This document shows, one piece after another, positions 32,418 to 45,616 of a DNA stretch of 64,000 bases. Source of the stretch: Tenodera sinensis (lineage: Eukaryota; Arthropoda; Insecta; Mantodea; Mantidae); assembly GCA_030765045.1 (NCBI GenBank), contig CM060962.1, forward strand, positions 92,335,912 to 92,399,911, in the 5' to 3' direction. The notes beneath the pieces are model-generated. The model was not told the DNA's origin. It ran no database searches and saw only the letters and a list, made by a program, of their open reading frames with translations. How positions within the stretch are numbered: the first letter of the stretch is position 1; the number at the start of each line of letters is the position of its first letter. The position numbers were made by a program, and so were the translations under genes.

Positions 32418-32580
32418 AAAAGGTTGGAAAAGTAAAATCAGACTGAAAAATTCAATGCCATAGCTGGGATTTGAACTACAGATCTTCTGGTCTCTGACCA
32501 GTTGCTCTAACTACTGAGCTTCCATCGTAATGGCATTGAATTTTTCAGGTAATTCTACCTTTCCAACCTTGTCCTATACA
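32418..32580. repeat. SINE family D: inverted pair
   Basis: On the minus strand, 32530 to 32418 reads a tRNA-like head (AGCTCAGTAGTTAGAGCAAC, then GTAGTTCAAATCCCAGC) followed by TGGCATTGAATTTTTCAG and a TTTTCCAACC block. Immediately beyond the head the same tail (TGGCATTGAATTTTTCAG...CTACCTTTCCAACCTTGTCC) appears on the plus strand (32530-32580). Two tails therefore face outwards around one head. Related copies are at 58363-58440 and 58617-58740. Confidence 0.7.
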
Positions 32581-35500
32581 TGGCTAGTGTGAAAGAACAA
32601 TTAATTTCTATTCCTCAAAAGATTAGTAGGTACTCATATATAAATACAATAATGTATTTTTATGGTACATCCGTAAGTACAGATAAGGTAAATAGATATA
32701 AACAAAACATAGCAACTGTCATGAGGAGGTGAAAGGGATTCACTGTTTAATACATGTAATATTTTAAGCACATTGAATGCAATGGCTGTAGAATTCAAGG
32801 TTCCCAGAATTATTGAACACATCAAACTTCACCACAACAACAACTCATTCACTTGGCAACATCCTGCTACCAAATATTCTTGACACCTACCTAAATTAAA
32901 TTGATATGTTTTGTTTCTCTTTAACAAAAGTGTGTTTACTTGCTTATATATTTAAATATAAAGATTAAAATGCAAAATAAGAAGAAAAATATCAGATACA
33001 CCTAATGAGAGTATTGCAGTAATTGCTTTTGTACTTACTGGTTCATACTGTACTCATACTAGAAAATTCCATTCTGTAAATCACTAATTTCTTTGTTTAA
33101 TATTCTTGCTTAAAACTCATGTTTTAAGACATACCTGCAATCAACCCTGTTAGTATTTTGCTACATATTTAATGTTTCCTTGCAGCTGCAATGTCTCATA
33201 CCTATGCCAACAGCTCTTTAAAGCCTCTTAATGCATAGTTTGGAGAGTTGTGTGCTTTATAAAACAGGCGAGGTTCTTAATTACTCTTCTTTGCTCAAAC
33301 TTTGACAGATCAATATTGCTTTATTCATTGTTATTTATGGGTAAGCTCAAATCTCATTATGTAGTTAATCTCAATCCTTATAAACAGTACTATAAATCAC
33401 ACTTAGAAAAAATGAGTGTATGTGTATACAATGTTTTACTAAGAAACTGTTCATTTCTACACAGTAAGCCTAAGACACATTTCTTTAGGTCATCTGTTCA
33501 TTAACACTGCCATGAACACCTGTACTTCAGACAAGTTTACGGTATCCACCAGATTATGACAAATGCACTCCTTAAGCTTGGAGATCACTCGTAACATGAA
33601 ATAATGGAAATCTTTATATCTTTAGTTAATTATACTATAAATAACCTTATATCAAAATTTAAATAATAGTTATAACAGTGAATTTCTGAGTAAAGCAAGA
33701 GTATATGCACTGAAATTACATATTCCAAAGAAAACCAGTTAATTTGCTCATCATATGAGATTCTCTGTTACTGCTTTGCTACATTTCTGTATCCATAATG
33801 TATATTGTTGAATAATTTATTTGAAAGTGTGTAAATAAAGAAAATAAAAACTAAATTGGCCATATTTTCATGATGATTCAATATTAAAATCATTTAAAAC
33901 ACTTCAATTCACATGTAGGATGATTTAAAATAAAAATCAACTTCCTTACTATCTTAAAAACACTATTTCCCCCCTTTCTAAATATTAAGCACTAACCTCA
34001 AAGAAGAAGGATCACAATTAGCAATTTCTTATAAGATACCCAGGTCAGAACTGGCAATGAAATACACTAAACATGTTAAAAACTACAAAAATGTTTTCAA
34101 CTTACTTACATTCTATAATACTAGAAGTTATGAGCAACATTTGTAACACTGTATCATGTAAAACATGGAGAATGCCAGAGGGAATTGTTCATTGCCTCCA
34201 AATGCATTGCACAAGCCTATTGAATAAGGAATTCAATGTCCTCCAGCTCTTTCTTAAGTTTTTCAGAAAAAAGGATCACAGGAGTCCACCCCTCCTGATA
34301 ACAGTATAAGTATACAGCACTCTAGATACAATGTAGTCTCAAAAATAAGTCTATTCATGCAGCATTGTGATCAGATGAATTGTGTTGACACAAATTGAGC
34401 TGTCTTGGATTGCTTGTTAAACTAAAAAAGCAGATCTCGCAGTCATAGTAAATTTATCTTTAAGTGGAATGTGTAAAAATGCCACCATTTTTGCATTAAA
34501 TCTATCAGTAATACTCTGAATTAATGATATGGCATTTTCAAAACATGACACTTGCAACTGCAACAACAAAGTCACATACAATCTTTTGATGTTATAAATG
34601 TTTGGATTTTCAATAACTTTAATATGCATTATTCTTGTCAGCAATTTGGGTTCAGCCAACCAAAAGCAAGCAGGGCAAAAATGCAAGAGTATACTGGTAT
34701 GCCACAGGTTCCTTCTTTGAAGTATAATTTCAACAAAGATTTTTGTTTCTTAGCTATTCTGCTAACTTCAATTATGTCAAGCATAACTTAATCCTCAGTG
34801 GACATGAAGAATTTCTTAGTACTTTCCATCCCCCTGTAACTTTATTATACCACCTAAACCTAGATAAATTCAAGTATAGACTTTCTAATGCTTTTACAAT
34901 ATTTTGTGGTGCTGTTTCATGTTTTAACTTTCATGAAACGCTAACTCATATCTTGAAGGTTACCCCTGAAAATACTCTTACTCAACACATTTACAAGTTT
35001 TAAACAAAAACATCCTAAACTCCTCCCACTCTGCACTAACAATGACAAATGCATTTATTTTGCAGCAATCACACACACAAGTTGAGGTTTGTATTGCACA
35101 TTACATAATATCTAAGTAAAATATATTAAGTGCATCCATTGTAGCACTACAGATGTTAGGTGTACAATTTGGATTTGTATGACTAACAATTAGTGGAAAT
35201 AGCAATGAAATTACAATTTTTATGATAGTTACAAAATATAAAACTAAAAGTTAGTAATTTGGGATAATGTTAAGAGTATAATTACTTAATTATATGACAA
35301 AATAAATCCAAATATAACATTATACAATACACAAATACAATTATTACCGACACAAAATACACATTTAATCATTAAAAATCCTGAAAAATAACAAATTTCT
35401 TCCAGAGAGGAAGAAAATGGAAATATGCCAACTGCATTACTTTTCTCAAAAATAGTGATCTACTGCTGGAGTTACAAGGTAAGTCTTGAATCATTGGTAC

Positions 35501-36410
35501 ATAAATGGTGATTGACCTCACAAATTAAGTTCCTTGCCTCTAGACACCCAAGCTCAGTTTTCAACCCCCCCCCCCCCCCCCAAAAAAAAAGAAGGATAAC
35601 ATTTCTCCGAAATTATTCTACTTTCACTGAAGCACATAAGTTGCAGCATGTCTCCAAGTAGAATTGAATATATTACAGGTGCTATGTCCTGTAACAATAG
35701 TTTTCTTTTACATCAAGGATTAGTAATGGCTTCATTGCCAGATGCAAGGCACTAGAAAACAACATCAAGGATTAGTATCATACTGTCAGAATATTTATCA
35801 CACAGATTGGTAAACAGCAACTCTAGAATTAATGGGACTACCATGGAGAGTAATACCCTTTTAAATATGGCACTGTGGGACTGTCTTGAAAACTTCTGAG
35901 ATATTGGAGCAGTTTAGAACATTAAAGCCAAATTGGCTGCAGTGACTCGGTAGATGCTAGCGATAGACTCTACAACTCAGGCCTAGGTCAAGGACCAACC
36001 TGATGGAAAGTGTTTCCATAAGGTTGCTGATGTTAACTGATGGTACAGCATCAGATTAAGAGCTAGTGTCTTTTCATGTATGGTCCGTAGTACATATGAA
36101 GCCAATGAATAACAAATAAGGGTGCAAAAGATCTTGAGTGTCAAATCCAGTCTATTTCATTAAGGCCTTTGATGTGACGAACTTCAAATTTGAGATATAA
36201 ATACCATAAAAAGAAGCTAAAAACTAGGAAGAAGATATGTGAAATTGTCAAATACCAAGGCCAAGAAGGCTAAGATCTGGCTCTTTTCTTGAAATTTGAG
36301 ATTGAAAACAGGCTCAAGAAAATTTTTGAATAGACCATCTGTTTCTCAAGGATTAAAGAAAATATACCCCAAAGATAGACCAAATATAATATGTCAGGGC
36401 CAAGGAATTC
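32581..36410. other. Gene-free AT-rich stretch
   Basis: No protein motif or transposon end was recognised in almost 4 kb. A run of 17 C followed by 9 A occurs at 35565-35590. Confidence 0.5.
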
Positions 36411-36495
36411 CTGGAATAGCTTGAGTGAGTGAGTGAGTAATGGGGTTTAAGGACCCGTTGACAACTAGGTCATTAGGGCCCTGGAATAGCTTGAG
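36411..36495 (-). mobile_element. 55 bp LINE 3'-end insertion with 15-bp target duplication
   Basis: CTGGAATAGCTTGAG is repeated exactly at 36411-36425 and 36481-36495. Between them lie 55 bp that match, on the minus strand, the extreme 3' end of the LINEs at 25690-26720 and 37318-39310 (GACAACTAGGTCATTAGGGCC) plus a (GAGT)n tail. This is a severely 5'-truncated insertion. Confidence 0.9.
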
Positions 36496-37317
36496 CAATC
36501 TTCATTTTTTACCTGCAAAATGTAGTTATCAATCAAGGCCATGAGCAGGCAGCACTAGTTCTCCACACCTATTTGTCATTAATAGGAACAGCAAAACAAT
36601 TCAATATATGAGAATAGGGGAAAAAGCAAATTGTGAAACAATAGAATCATTAAAAAAAGGATGTTTTTTTTTTAAGTCGTTTCAATAGCTTGGAGAAAGA
36701 TTGTAGATACAAGATATTTTATTTATGACTATGTGCAATAGTATACTTAATACTCAGATATTGGAGTTATCCACAATGCAGACATATGGTAGCATTGTAA
36801 ATTGTTTGTAAAACATCAGTATTATGTAACTTCTCAATGGGGTTATAGGTTAAATTGCCCATGATATAAGGTATATAGATGTACAAACAACCATTTCCAG
36901 TCTGATAGTTGTTAGTCAATGGAAAACCATGTATTTAAAAAACAAAATAGGCACTATCAACTATCCCAGAAATTGACAACTACTTAAAAATGCAATGAGC
37001 AACAGGTTTATACATCTTATTAGTAAGAATTACATCATATTAACTAAAATATTTTAATATACATGTAAAAACATCTTATTTCTGTTGCTGTTATCTGTAA
37101 TCAATGACGTAGACCGAGATTTGTATGTCTATAATGGGCAACAATATATTTTTGCATGCTACTTTGCTTTTATTTCATTGCTATTGTTACATTTGTTCTT
37201 TCTTCTTTTCATTTTAATTTAATTGATGGAAGAGTGTTCTGGAAAGACTTCTATTAGTTACTTTCATTCTACTGCTTCCTGCAACTTGGGAAACTTTGAT
37301 GTACCTAGTGGTCACCG
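36496..37317. other. Gene-free AT-rich stretch
   Basis: Nothing recognised. Confidence 0.5.
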
Positions 37318-39310
37318 TACAGAGTGAGTGGCGTTTAACGGTCCGTCGACAGCTAGATCATTTGGACCCCAAGTCAAATTTGATGGCTAAAACACACACG
37401 AACTTCTGGTTAAAAACTAAGCACAAAACTAAAATACGCTAAAACAGTTAAAACACCAAACAGTGTTAAAACTTTTAAAAATGAATGGTAAAACAGTGAA
37501 GGTTTAAAAAAACTAAACAGTAAAACAAAATTAAAAGCCTAATACTAAAAACACAAATTGCACGTGTTTGGTGAACCCAATTTCAGCGACGAACCGCAGC
37601 ACTGTATCTACGGAGATTGGGTCACCGTCTAGAATGGGCTGCAGAATAAAACCTAGGCCAAGGGACTGGCGCACCAGAGCATATCACAGACAATCGACCA
37701 AAAAGTGCGACACGGAGAACTGGACGCCGCACGTGTGACAGAGGCTAGGTTACCACGCAAAAGCTGGCCATGAGTGTCACGTGTGTTTGACCCATCTGCA
37801 ACCGCTTTAAAACAACCTCTGACCGACGGCAATCCCTGCAAGAAGTCAGTCAGGGTTTTGCAGATTCCTTGATTGTCCGTGATTGGGTGCCAGCTATCTC
37901 TTCCTAAGATTTCTGCCAAAACGAATAAAGATGGCAATGGAAGTATCGCTGCACATCCATAAAAGGAAGAGTATATTTGGAAAACACTGGCAAACGACAT
38001 GTAGCCTCAGCAGCCACATCCCCCTCCTCATTGCCGGGAATACCCACATGGCCTGGGTTCCATGTAAAAACAAACTGGTGTCCGCGAGATACTGTGAAAC
38101 GAGTGTCTGAATTTTAATTATCAATGCTGGTGTGCCGAGAAGCTGTTGCAAGGCCTGAACAGTGGTCATGGAGTCGCTGCATATAATGAAGCTATCAGGA
38201 ATGGAACTGGAGATAAAAAGTAAGAAATAAAAAAATGGCAAAAGGCTTGGCAGTAAAAACGGAACTGTTGTCTGAAAGTCTGTACATATAAGCCTCACCG
38301 TTGTACATGAAACTACATCCTGTAGCACCCTCCATCTGGGATCCATCGGTAAATACCAGTGTGTAAGTCTGGTAACGTCCCAGGAGTTTGGTGAATAGTT
38401 GACGAAACACCGATTTTGGGGTAGCTACCTTCACATAGCCCGAAAGCTCCAGGTCGAACTGTGCACGCTGGAGTTGCCATGGAAGATAGTGGCCTAGAGA
38501 AGATTGTCCTACAGAGGGCATGCGGAGAGCAGTTCACGAAATCATATACCACTTGGACGCGAGATAGTGGTATTCCATACGTAGTGGTGGGCGAGGTCTG
38601 GACGTAATGTGCATTCAAAGGAAGGATGACCTGGGTGAGCGGCCAACTGTGCCACGCAGGAACAAAGTAAAAACGAGTGTCGGACAGACAGTTGAGGTTC
38701 GTCAGACTCAGCATATAGACATGCGACTCGACTAGTTCGGAAAGCCCCAGTGGCCAGACGGATACCAGTATGATGGACAGTGTCTAAAAGGCGGAGTTCA
38801 GAGGTGGACGCCGCGCCATAGATAAAACAGCCATAGTTTAGTTTGAACTAGACCAGTGAGTGGCACAACCTCAACATTACCGTGTGATTGTCGCCCCAAG
38901 ATGCCCCAGATAAAATTCTGAGTACCCGTGGCAAACGATCGCAGGAAGCACGAAGACGACAAATATGATGCTCCCATGTGAGTTTGCTGTCGAGGTGTAG
39001 GCCCAAGAGCTCCAGGTGCAGAACAAACGGAAGGTGTGTGCCACGCAAATGAAGATCAGGAGGAGGGTGTGTGCCATGAAGTCAATGGAAGTGGACACAC
39101 TGTGTTTTCTTAGGGGAGAACTGAAAGTCAGTGCAAAACGCCCACTCGGCGATGGACGTTGTGGTCAGCTGCAGTTGATGGTTATCACACATGATAGCAT
39201 TTAAAGGCCAATGGGGAATTGTGAAATTATGTCTGTAATTCACCAGAAGAGAATTCTTAAGAGGATATTCTTGAATGCAATGACTGGATAATGTTGACAA
39301 ATTTATCAAC
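37318..39310 (-). pseudogene. LINE (I/R1-like): RT end plus RNase H
   Basis: On the minus strand, broken over several frames, the 5' part reads AFCTDFQFSPKKTQCVHFH and LELLGLHLDSKLTWEHHI, the C-terminal 'thumb' region of a non-LTR reverse transcriptase. Downstream come an RNase H domain (LVFTDGSQMEGATGCSF with the first Asp; FIICSDSMTTVQALQQL with another) and a decayed FTWxPGHVG block (HGTQAMWVFPAM). The Glu in the second RNase H motif (SVFTAELFA in relatives) reads AKP here. The 3' end is marked by CTAGCTGTCGACGGACC near 37350 and an ACTC-type tail at 37320. It is 5'-truncated and dead, and of the same family as the copy at 25690-26720. Confidence 0.85.
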
Positions 39311-41460
39311 CTGAATTATCAAAATAGACTATATCATCCAAATCAGATACACGGTTTAAGAATTAGAACAGGTAAGTCTGTCCAATGTTTCAACTTCAGT
39401 CAAATTTCTCTACCTAGAAATGGAGTTAATTGTAATTGAGGGAAGAAGTGCTGTGTTGCACATACATTTTAGTATTCTACTATAATAAAAGGAACAAACT
39501 GCCATAAAAGGAAAATTGTCGACATGAACTGCACTGGATCATGCACAAATGTTAGGGCATCATTTATGACCTTATTTAAATAAGAGCAAAAATATAGCAA
39601 TTGATCTAAAAGATTTAATAGAGGCTAGCACAGTCAAAATGATCAGCAATCGTCCATTTTGATAGTTTGCTAATGCCAGTTCTATAAAAGCACCAATAGC
39701 GAACCTCTAGCTGGTGTGTTAGTTGATGTCAGATTGGTTAATTATAACTGCCCTGTGTACCACCAGTTGTTTTCCTTCAAACAATTGTCAAGAAACCCTT
39801 CTGGAGTTCCAGCTTTCAAATTAACATTTAGGAGTATAATGTATTAGCTAAATAAATTGTATTCATTGTACTGTTCATTCCATTGTTATTTTGCAAATGC
39901 CATAGAAATTACCTTTAAAAAGGATAATTGTTCATGAATATCATATAATTTGTCTCAATCAAATATAATTAGGACACTAATAATAATTCCGTAGAATTGC
40001 ACACATTTCTCCATTACAGTAAACAAAATAATACTGCAACTGGGCTTTAAGTGAAATATCGAATTGATTGAAAACTAAAGCATACAGGTGTGCTTGTTGG
40101 GCTCCAACTCCTTCTGTTATTGGACAGCCCTCTGAAATTCTTTACACAATTTTGACATGTGCTGTTGTTTATTGCTTTCTTCAGATTTGTCTTCTATTTT
40201 TAATCAGTTTACTCACCAACTTCTTTTGTACTTTCCATGTCCCTAATTTTTTTATTAAAATAACTACCCATTTCATTACCTTTTTTCTCTCTCCCCTGTT
40301 TTCTTTCTTATGTTTCTTAACCATTTGCTAATAATTTCCAACAGCTCACTGATTCACTTTCTTCTTATCACTTTGTTAATCACTTCCACTTCCTTTCCTC
40401 ACTTAACTTTTGTGATTTCTACTTGACTTTGTTCCTAAGCAAGTGAAATAATATGCTCAAATTTTGTACCTACTATTTTAAAATAACTACATTTTTTGTG
40501 TAATTTCAAGTTTTAATGAAGTAAACTTCCTTTTTTTTTTTATTTGCTAATAATATTTTTATGATTCAACTCAAAATGATGCTTTATATCAAATGTCCAT
40601 GATACTACAACCTTCAATATAATTTATTCAATTTTTTACACCACTCTAAATTCCTTTTTTCACTGAAACCTTATGTCACTATTCCAGCTTAGTCTTTTCA
40701 GTGCCAAATTTATTTTACGCTTTTTCTTCCCACCATTACTACAGGTGTCTATGCTTGTATTATATTATGTAACTTCTAGTACTATTCTGAAAAGACCAAT
40801 TCCATTACGTGTATCAACTATGATCTACATTTCTTACCATTAAAGGACTGAGGGTCCTTTTTATTGCTCAGTAAGTTTTAAAATAATGTATTGACCCCCG
40901 TCCCTCCTCCACAAAAGAGTAAAGGTTAGTACTGGTATGCACCACCACTGAAAACTCACTGTTTCTTCTTGAAAGTAAGTCATGAACACAAAGCCTGACA
41001 TACTGTCAAAGAAACATAACTATAAATGACTTTAAGACCAATTTTAGGTACAATTAGTCAGCATAATGTTATGTAAAAAGATATACTGAAGTTTATGTCC
41101 CCCCCCCACTGAAAACCTATTTACTGAAGTTGGGCATGATTTAAAATTTTAGTCATTTGAAGCTCAATAAACAATTCCAAGAAGGAAGACAGCGTTTGCT
41201 TTACTATTTACACTTCCAATAGAAAGCTAAAAGATGTAACATGCGTGAACATATCATGCACGTCAAATATAGACCTAAAAGGAAAAAATTAATAGGTACA
41301 TCATTAATGTAGAATTTCTTTCTTCTTTTTATATATTTTAATGTCCTCCAACATAGTGTCCTATCGGATGATGAATGAACAAAATTAATGAAATGATGCT
41401 CAAATGAGCCCAAGGTCCATAGAGCTTAAAGTTACCTGACATTTGTCTTCTCGGGTTAAG
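39311..41460. other. Gene-free AT-rich stretch
   Basis: No coding motif or repeat structure recognised. There is a run of 9 C at about 41099-41107. Confidence 0.5.
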
Positions 41461-41464
41461 GGAA

Positions 41465-41575
41465 AACCTTGGAAAAAAAACCTTATCTGGATAACTCACC
41501 CTAACCAACATTCGAACTCGGGACCTCTTGGATGTGAGGTTGACATGCTACCACCACACTACAGAGGTGAGCTGT
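41465..41575 (-). repeat. tRNA-derived SINE head
   Basis: On the minus strand: CTCTGTAGTGTGGTGGTAGC as A box region and GTCCCGAGTTCGAATGTTGG as B box, with an A-rich side towards 41470. A second tRNA-like B box (GGGTTCAATCCTAG) lies nearby on the plus strand at about 41671. These are SINE heads without tRNA folds. Confidence 0.55.
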
Positions 41576-42584
41576 TCATATAGAGTACCACCTAGTAACA
41601 AACATGCACCTTATAGGTTTGATATCCTCTCTAGTGGTGACGACACTAGCAACTACAGAATTGCAAAGCTATGGGTTCAATCCTAGCCCAAAACAGGTCT
41701 TTGGCAAAGAAAGCTAGGGTCCAATCAACTGCACCTTCCAGAGTAATGGAAATGTCTGCATCTGATTTTGAACAATTATCCAATTCCTAATAATATGAAA
41801 ACACGGTTTTTCTGTTGCAGTTACAATGATTTATTAAGTTAAAGTAACATGCACATTATTAGCATGCAAAGGAAGCCATCTGATATTTATGGGTATCAGT
41901 GATATGAATCTGATTCATTATTAGTGAGAAGGCAATATCAGTGACTGTACATCACAGCTAGAAGGGAATATTGGTATCTGCATTTAAGTTATGACATCAA
42001 TGTGAAATAAATAAGAAAGATAATTTGTAACTGCCATGCAGCTTTGAAGTATAGAGTGCATTACAAAGATGTAAATAAAAAAGGAAAAATTGCAAAGGAT
42101 ACAAATGTCAGGCTTTGCATCTGAGTGCATCACACAGTAGCCATTGAAATGGCTAAAAGTATAGTGAGCGTAACAATAGAGACCAATGCCTGGATAATCA
42201 CATACTGACAAGGTACATTTGCCAAGTGCCTTGCGGGCATTGACCTCCTGTTTTGTACATAAGCATAATCGAGCCGTTAGATGTTAGTAACGCACATTCT
42301 AGCTGCCCATACTAACTTATTCTTAACAGAACATTAGTTGCAGGTAATCCGTGCGTGTGGCAGAATAGTGCCTTGGCAGTGCAAGATAAGTATATTCTGA
42401 CACTAGAGTATTTGTATGAGAGTGATAGAGTGAACTGTAAATGTACATTTTGTAATTTGTGTTTGTATCGTGCACAATGAGAATTGACGCAAACAAGGTG
42501 TTAAGAGTTTTTACGCCAGATAGAATTACCGTCTACATCACGTGAAGTACGAGTACATAAAGAGGAAAGAGACATTCCAAACAC
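41576..42584. other. No gene recognised
   Basis: The stretch before 42585 may be 5' untranslated region of the retroelement that follows, but no internal evidence fixes its start. Confidence 0.4.
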
Positions 42585-42585
42585 T

Positions 42586-42614
42586 ACATCGGGCAAGTGA
42601 GATGCCCGATGTAT
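42586..42614. repeat. Perfect 11-bp stem-loop
   Basis: TACATCGGGCA and TGCCCGATGTA flank the 7-base loop AGTGAGA. The stem contains the first ATG of the ORF at 42597-42959. Confidence 0.7.
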
Positions 42615-42959
42615 CCCAGACAACCACCGACTCTACCAGAACACACAGCAAAGACGCACATATTCCCACATAATATCCCAACACCCCCAAAACCACAACA
42701 TGTGACTGACTGGCCCGAAATAAACTTCCCTAAAATTCAAATTACCAAGAGGGACATGACAACACATGAAACCATAGGCACCTTCAAACATGTAATCACA
42801 CACTCAAAACAACAAATTAAATCACTACAAGAACAAATAACACACATTCAGGAAAACATCACAACATACATACAAGAAATCACAAACACCACAATAACAC
42901 AAATACTAAGTACACTAATCCCACCCATCTATGACAACACCACCAGCACAAAGAGCTAG
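42597..42959 (+). CDS. A/C-rich ORF, probable retroelement ORF1 fragment
   Basis: Encodes about 120 residues, starting close to the stem-loop. The middle is Pro/Thr-rich and the end is a heptad-like helix (QQIKSLQEQITHIQENITTY) resembling the coiled-coil part of LINE ORF1 proteins. The strand is strikingly poor in G from 42600 to about 43340. No known domain was recognised, and no reverse transcriptase follows. The tail after 43356 matches, inverted, the sequence at 44441-44513, so this is probably part of a dispersed retroelement rather than a host gene. Confidence 0.35.
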   Translation: MRCPMYPRQPPTLPEHTAKTHIFPHNIPTPPKPQHVTDWPEINFPKIQITKRDMTTHETIGTFKHVITHSKQQIKSLQEQITHIQENITTYIQEITNTTITQILSTLIPPIYDNTTSTKS

Positions 42960-43355
42960 ATTCCTACATAATATAACACAAACGGCGCAAAAAACATTAA
43001 AAAAGGCGGTTAATACGAGAGTTGGCAACCAACTGGCCATTTTCATAAACGAGAACACCAGATAAAAACACACACAAAAACTCACAAATCACAATAAAAA
43101 CACAAACACACAATAAACAAACACACACACATAACCTAACACACAAAACAATAGAACTAAGACAACAATTTCCGAATGAGCAGCTGCAGCAGCAACGAAC
43201 TAAAAATTTTACATTAACCAAAACCTAAATTCTTCGTGGGTAGAAGCCATCACCATGCAGCTGGGGATGAAACATATCAACAAATACACAAAACAAATAA
43301 ACATACAAATCACAACATCAAAATACACACACAACCAAACAAAAATTCACAAACG

Positions 43356-43425
43356 CGGCTGAAGAGGGTTGTCCCTAAACAGCCAGGGCATGTTGTAAAA
43401 CATGCCCAAATAACATTTTTCATTC
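43356..43425 (+). repeat. Retroelement 3' tail, copy 1
   Basis: GGCTGAAGAGGGTT, CATGTTGTAAAACATGCCC and AAATAACATTTTTCAT match the reverse complement of 44441-44513. Confidence 0.75.
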
Positions 43426-43439
43426 ATTTATTCAAACAC

Positions 43440-44440
43440 TATCTTCGGTTTGATCAAGAAACTTGAAGATGCTACTACCACTGAAATCCTAGAGAATGAA
43501 GAATTGGTGCAAATGCCGTCCGAGGATATTACTGTGAGTTACAGAATATGTAAATTGCTCAACTCCCAACTGCACAATTTATCCAATGCACATATTGTCG
43601 TTTACATTTGTGTTTAACAGATTTCTACATCAAGAACCATAAACATTCTTAATAAACGGTACATACAGCTAAATGGAATGGAATAAACTTTATTTTATAA
43701 CTGTGTTTCCTGTCTATTCATTATGACACCGCTATCTATAAAGCTTACCAACATTTATAATTACCGCTATGGGCAGCTAAAATTGGTGCAGTAAATATTT
43801 ATTACACCTGACATTTCCATTGTCATTAATTTTATTTCAATATTGGTGAGACACTTAGCGAATGTACCTTGTAAGTCAAACTACCATGTTACTGGACAGT
43901 GATAATATACAAGCTAGTAGTGTGCCTTCTTTACTGAGGAAATTAGTATCTAGTTCAGCAGCTATCCTACAATGTCATTGGCTGAGAATGCAGGCACTCA
44001 ATTTTCAAAAATTGTGTTTTTCTACAATGAAGATGTTATCCCTTTACACCAAATCAATCTGTAATCTTATTTTGAACAAGAATAGCCTTTAAAATGTTTT
44101 TCTGAGAATTACACTTTCTGTATCTCTATTGTAGAAAATATATAATTGGGATAGGAGTGCTCCAAATCCTTCAGCCAACAGCAGTGTCAACTAGTGACAG
44201 CTGAAACATGAATGCATTGGTAGTGCCAGCACTGCTTTGCTAATTTATTTCTTTAATGTAATTAACTGACGTCCTTAACAACCGGGTAGGGGATATCTGA
44301 TGGTGAATGAAAGAAATGGTTGAAATGATGCCAAGACAGGGGAAGACAACTTCGGGCCATGTGACGTATTTAAACGAAGAGCCAGCTATGTATTGCTATG
44401 CTGCCTAGATCAGCAGCACTACTTGCACGAAACTAAATGA
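43440..44440. other. No gene recognised
   Basis: AT-rich sequence between the two inverted retroelement tails, without coding motifs. Confidence 0.45.
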
Positions 44441-44640
44441 ATATGAAAAATGTTATTTGGGCATGTTTACAACATGCTCGGTCTGTTTAGGTAGAACCCT
44501 CTTCAGCCTAGTCTGAGGGTTTTTATTTGTTGTGTGAGGGATCTTAACAGTGTTAGTGCGAATTTTGTTTTTATTTTGTGTTTTTGTTGACGTTGTATAG
44601 TGTTATGTGTAGTAATTTTGTGTTTGTGTTCAATTCCCCC
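44441..44640 (-). repeat. Retroelement 3' tail, copy 2 (inverted)
   Basis: On the minus strand it has the same tail as 43356-43425 (GGCTGAAGAGGGTT...AACATTTTTCAT), preceded by A/C-rich, G-poor sequence like that upstream of copy 1. It is a second, 5'-truncated insertion of one family. Confidence 0.7.
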
Positions 44641-45292
44641 TGTTTCACACCAGTTAGAGACCAGGCTTCAAGATATAGAAACATTAACTATGTTTCACAT
44701 CTTTGCGACCCCATATTCATTGGTGGTTAATGTTTCTAGCAGGTAGCAAATTGAATTGATAAATTTACAGTGCGATGATTTGCAGAAGGACAAATATAAA
44801 CACAAGGAAGACTTGGCTGATTTTTATAAGAATGTTCCTCAAACCAGATTTCTGAGGTTGTATGCCGTTGTTGCATGGATATTAAGAATGTTTGGTTCTA
44901 GTATGTGTGCGTACAATTCTTTTCTGTTATGAACCTTTCCAAGTCAAAATCCCGAAGCATATTATCAGATCACAATCTAACATGCAGTCTTCGGTTACAA
45001 ATGTGCCGTACATTACGCCCTAACATTGAGAAACTAGTTAAAGAAAAGCGATACGGCAAATGTCGTAAATGTCCACCTAATTGTTCTGTATAGCTCTCTT
45101 CTAGCTCAGGCAAAATAGTTATAATTTCTTTTCTATTTGCGTTATAACATGACTGTTCACATAAACTAGAATTGCATAGCATATATAGCATAAAGTCGAA
45201 ATGTAATTATTTATAATCTGTGACTATTCCGTAATTGAAACAGTCAGCATTAAAATTACGATGTTCTGCATGCCATTTCCTCTTCCACGCTG

Positions 45293-45352
45293 TGACGTCA
45301 CACATTCAACTGGCTTTCGATGGGAGCACGTGAGCTGAATGAGCTGACGTCA
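45293..45352. promoter_or_regulatory. Paired CRE sites with an E-box
   Basis: TGACGTCA occurs at 45293-45300 and 45345-45352 within inverted CGCTGTGACGTCA / TGACGTCACAGTAGCG surroundings, with CACGTG at 45327-45332 between them. These are consensus sites for CREB/ATF and bHLH factors. No nearby gene is recognised, so function is unproved; it may instead be a small inverted repeat. Confidence 0.45.
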
Positions 45353-45616
45353 CAGTAGCGATACCTGTCTTCTCCTATGCTAAGATATTTATGCAATATA
45401 CACACCACAACCACTGGCACTAACACCACCTACAATGATAATGCAGAATTAATCACGTCTGTTGGATGTGTTTAGCCAACTATTTTTCTTTAGAAAATAC
45501 TGAGCTACCTACCATAAAATTTACTAAGAGACTGCCAGGCAACTTAAAGTACTCATGTGCTCATGCAAGTACCATAATGTTTCCACACACATGAACTATA
45601 GAAGCTACAAAACAAT

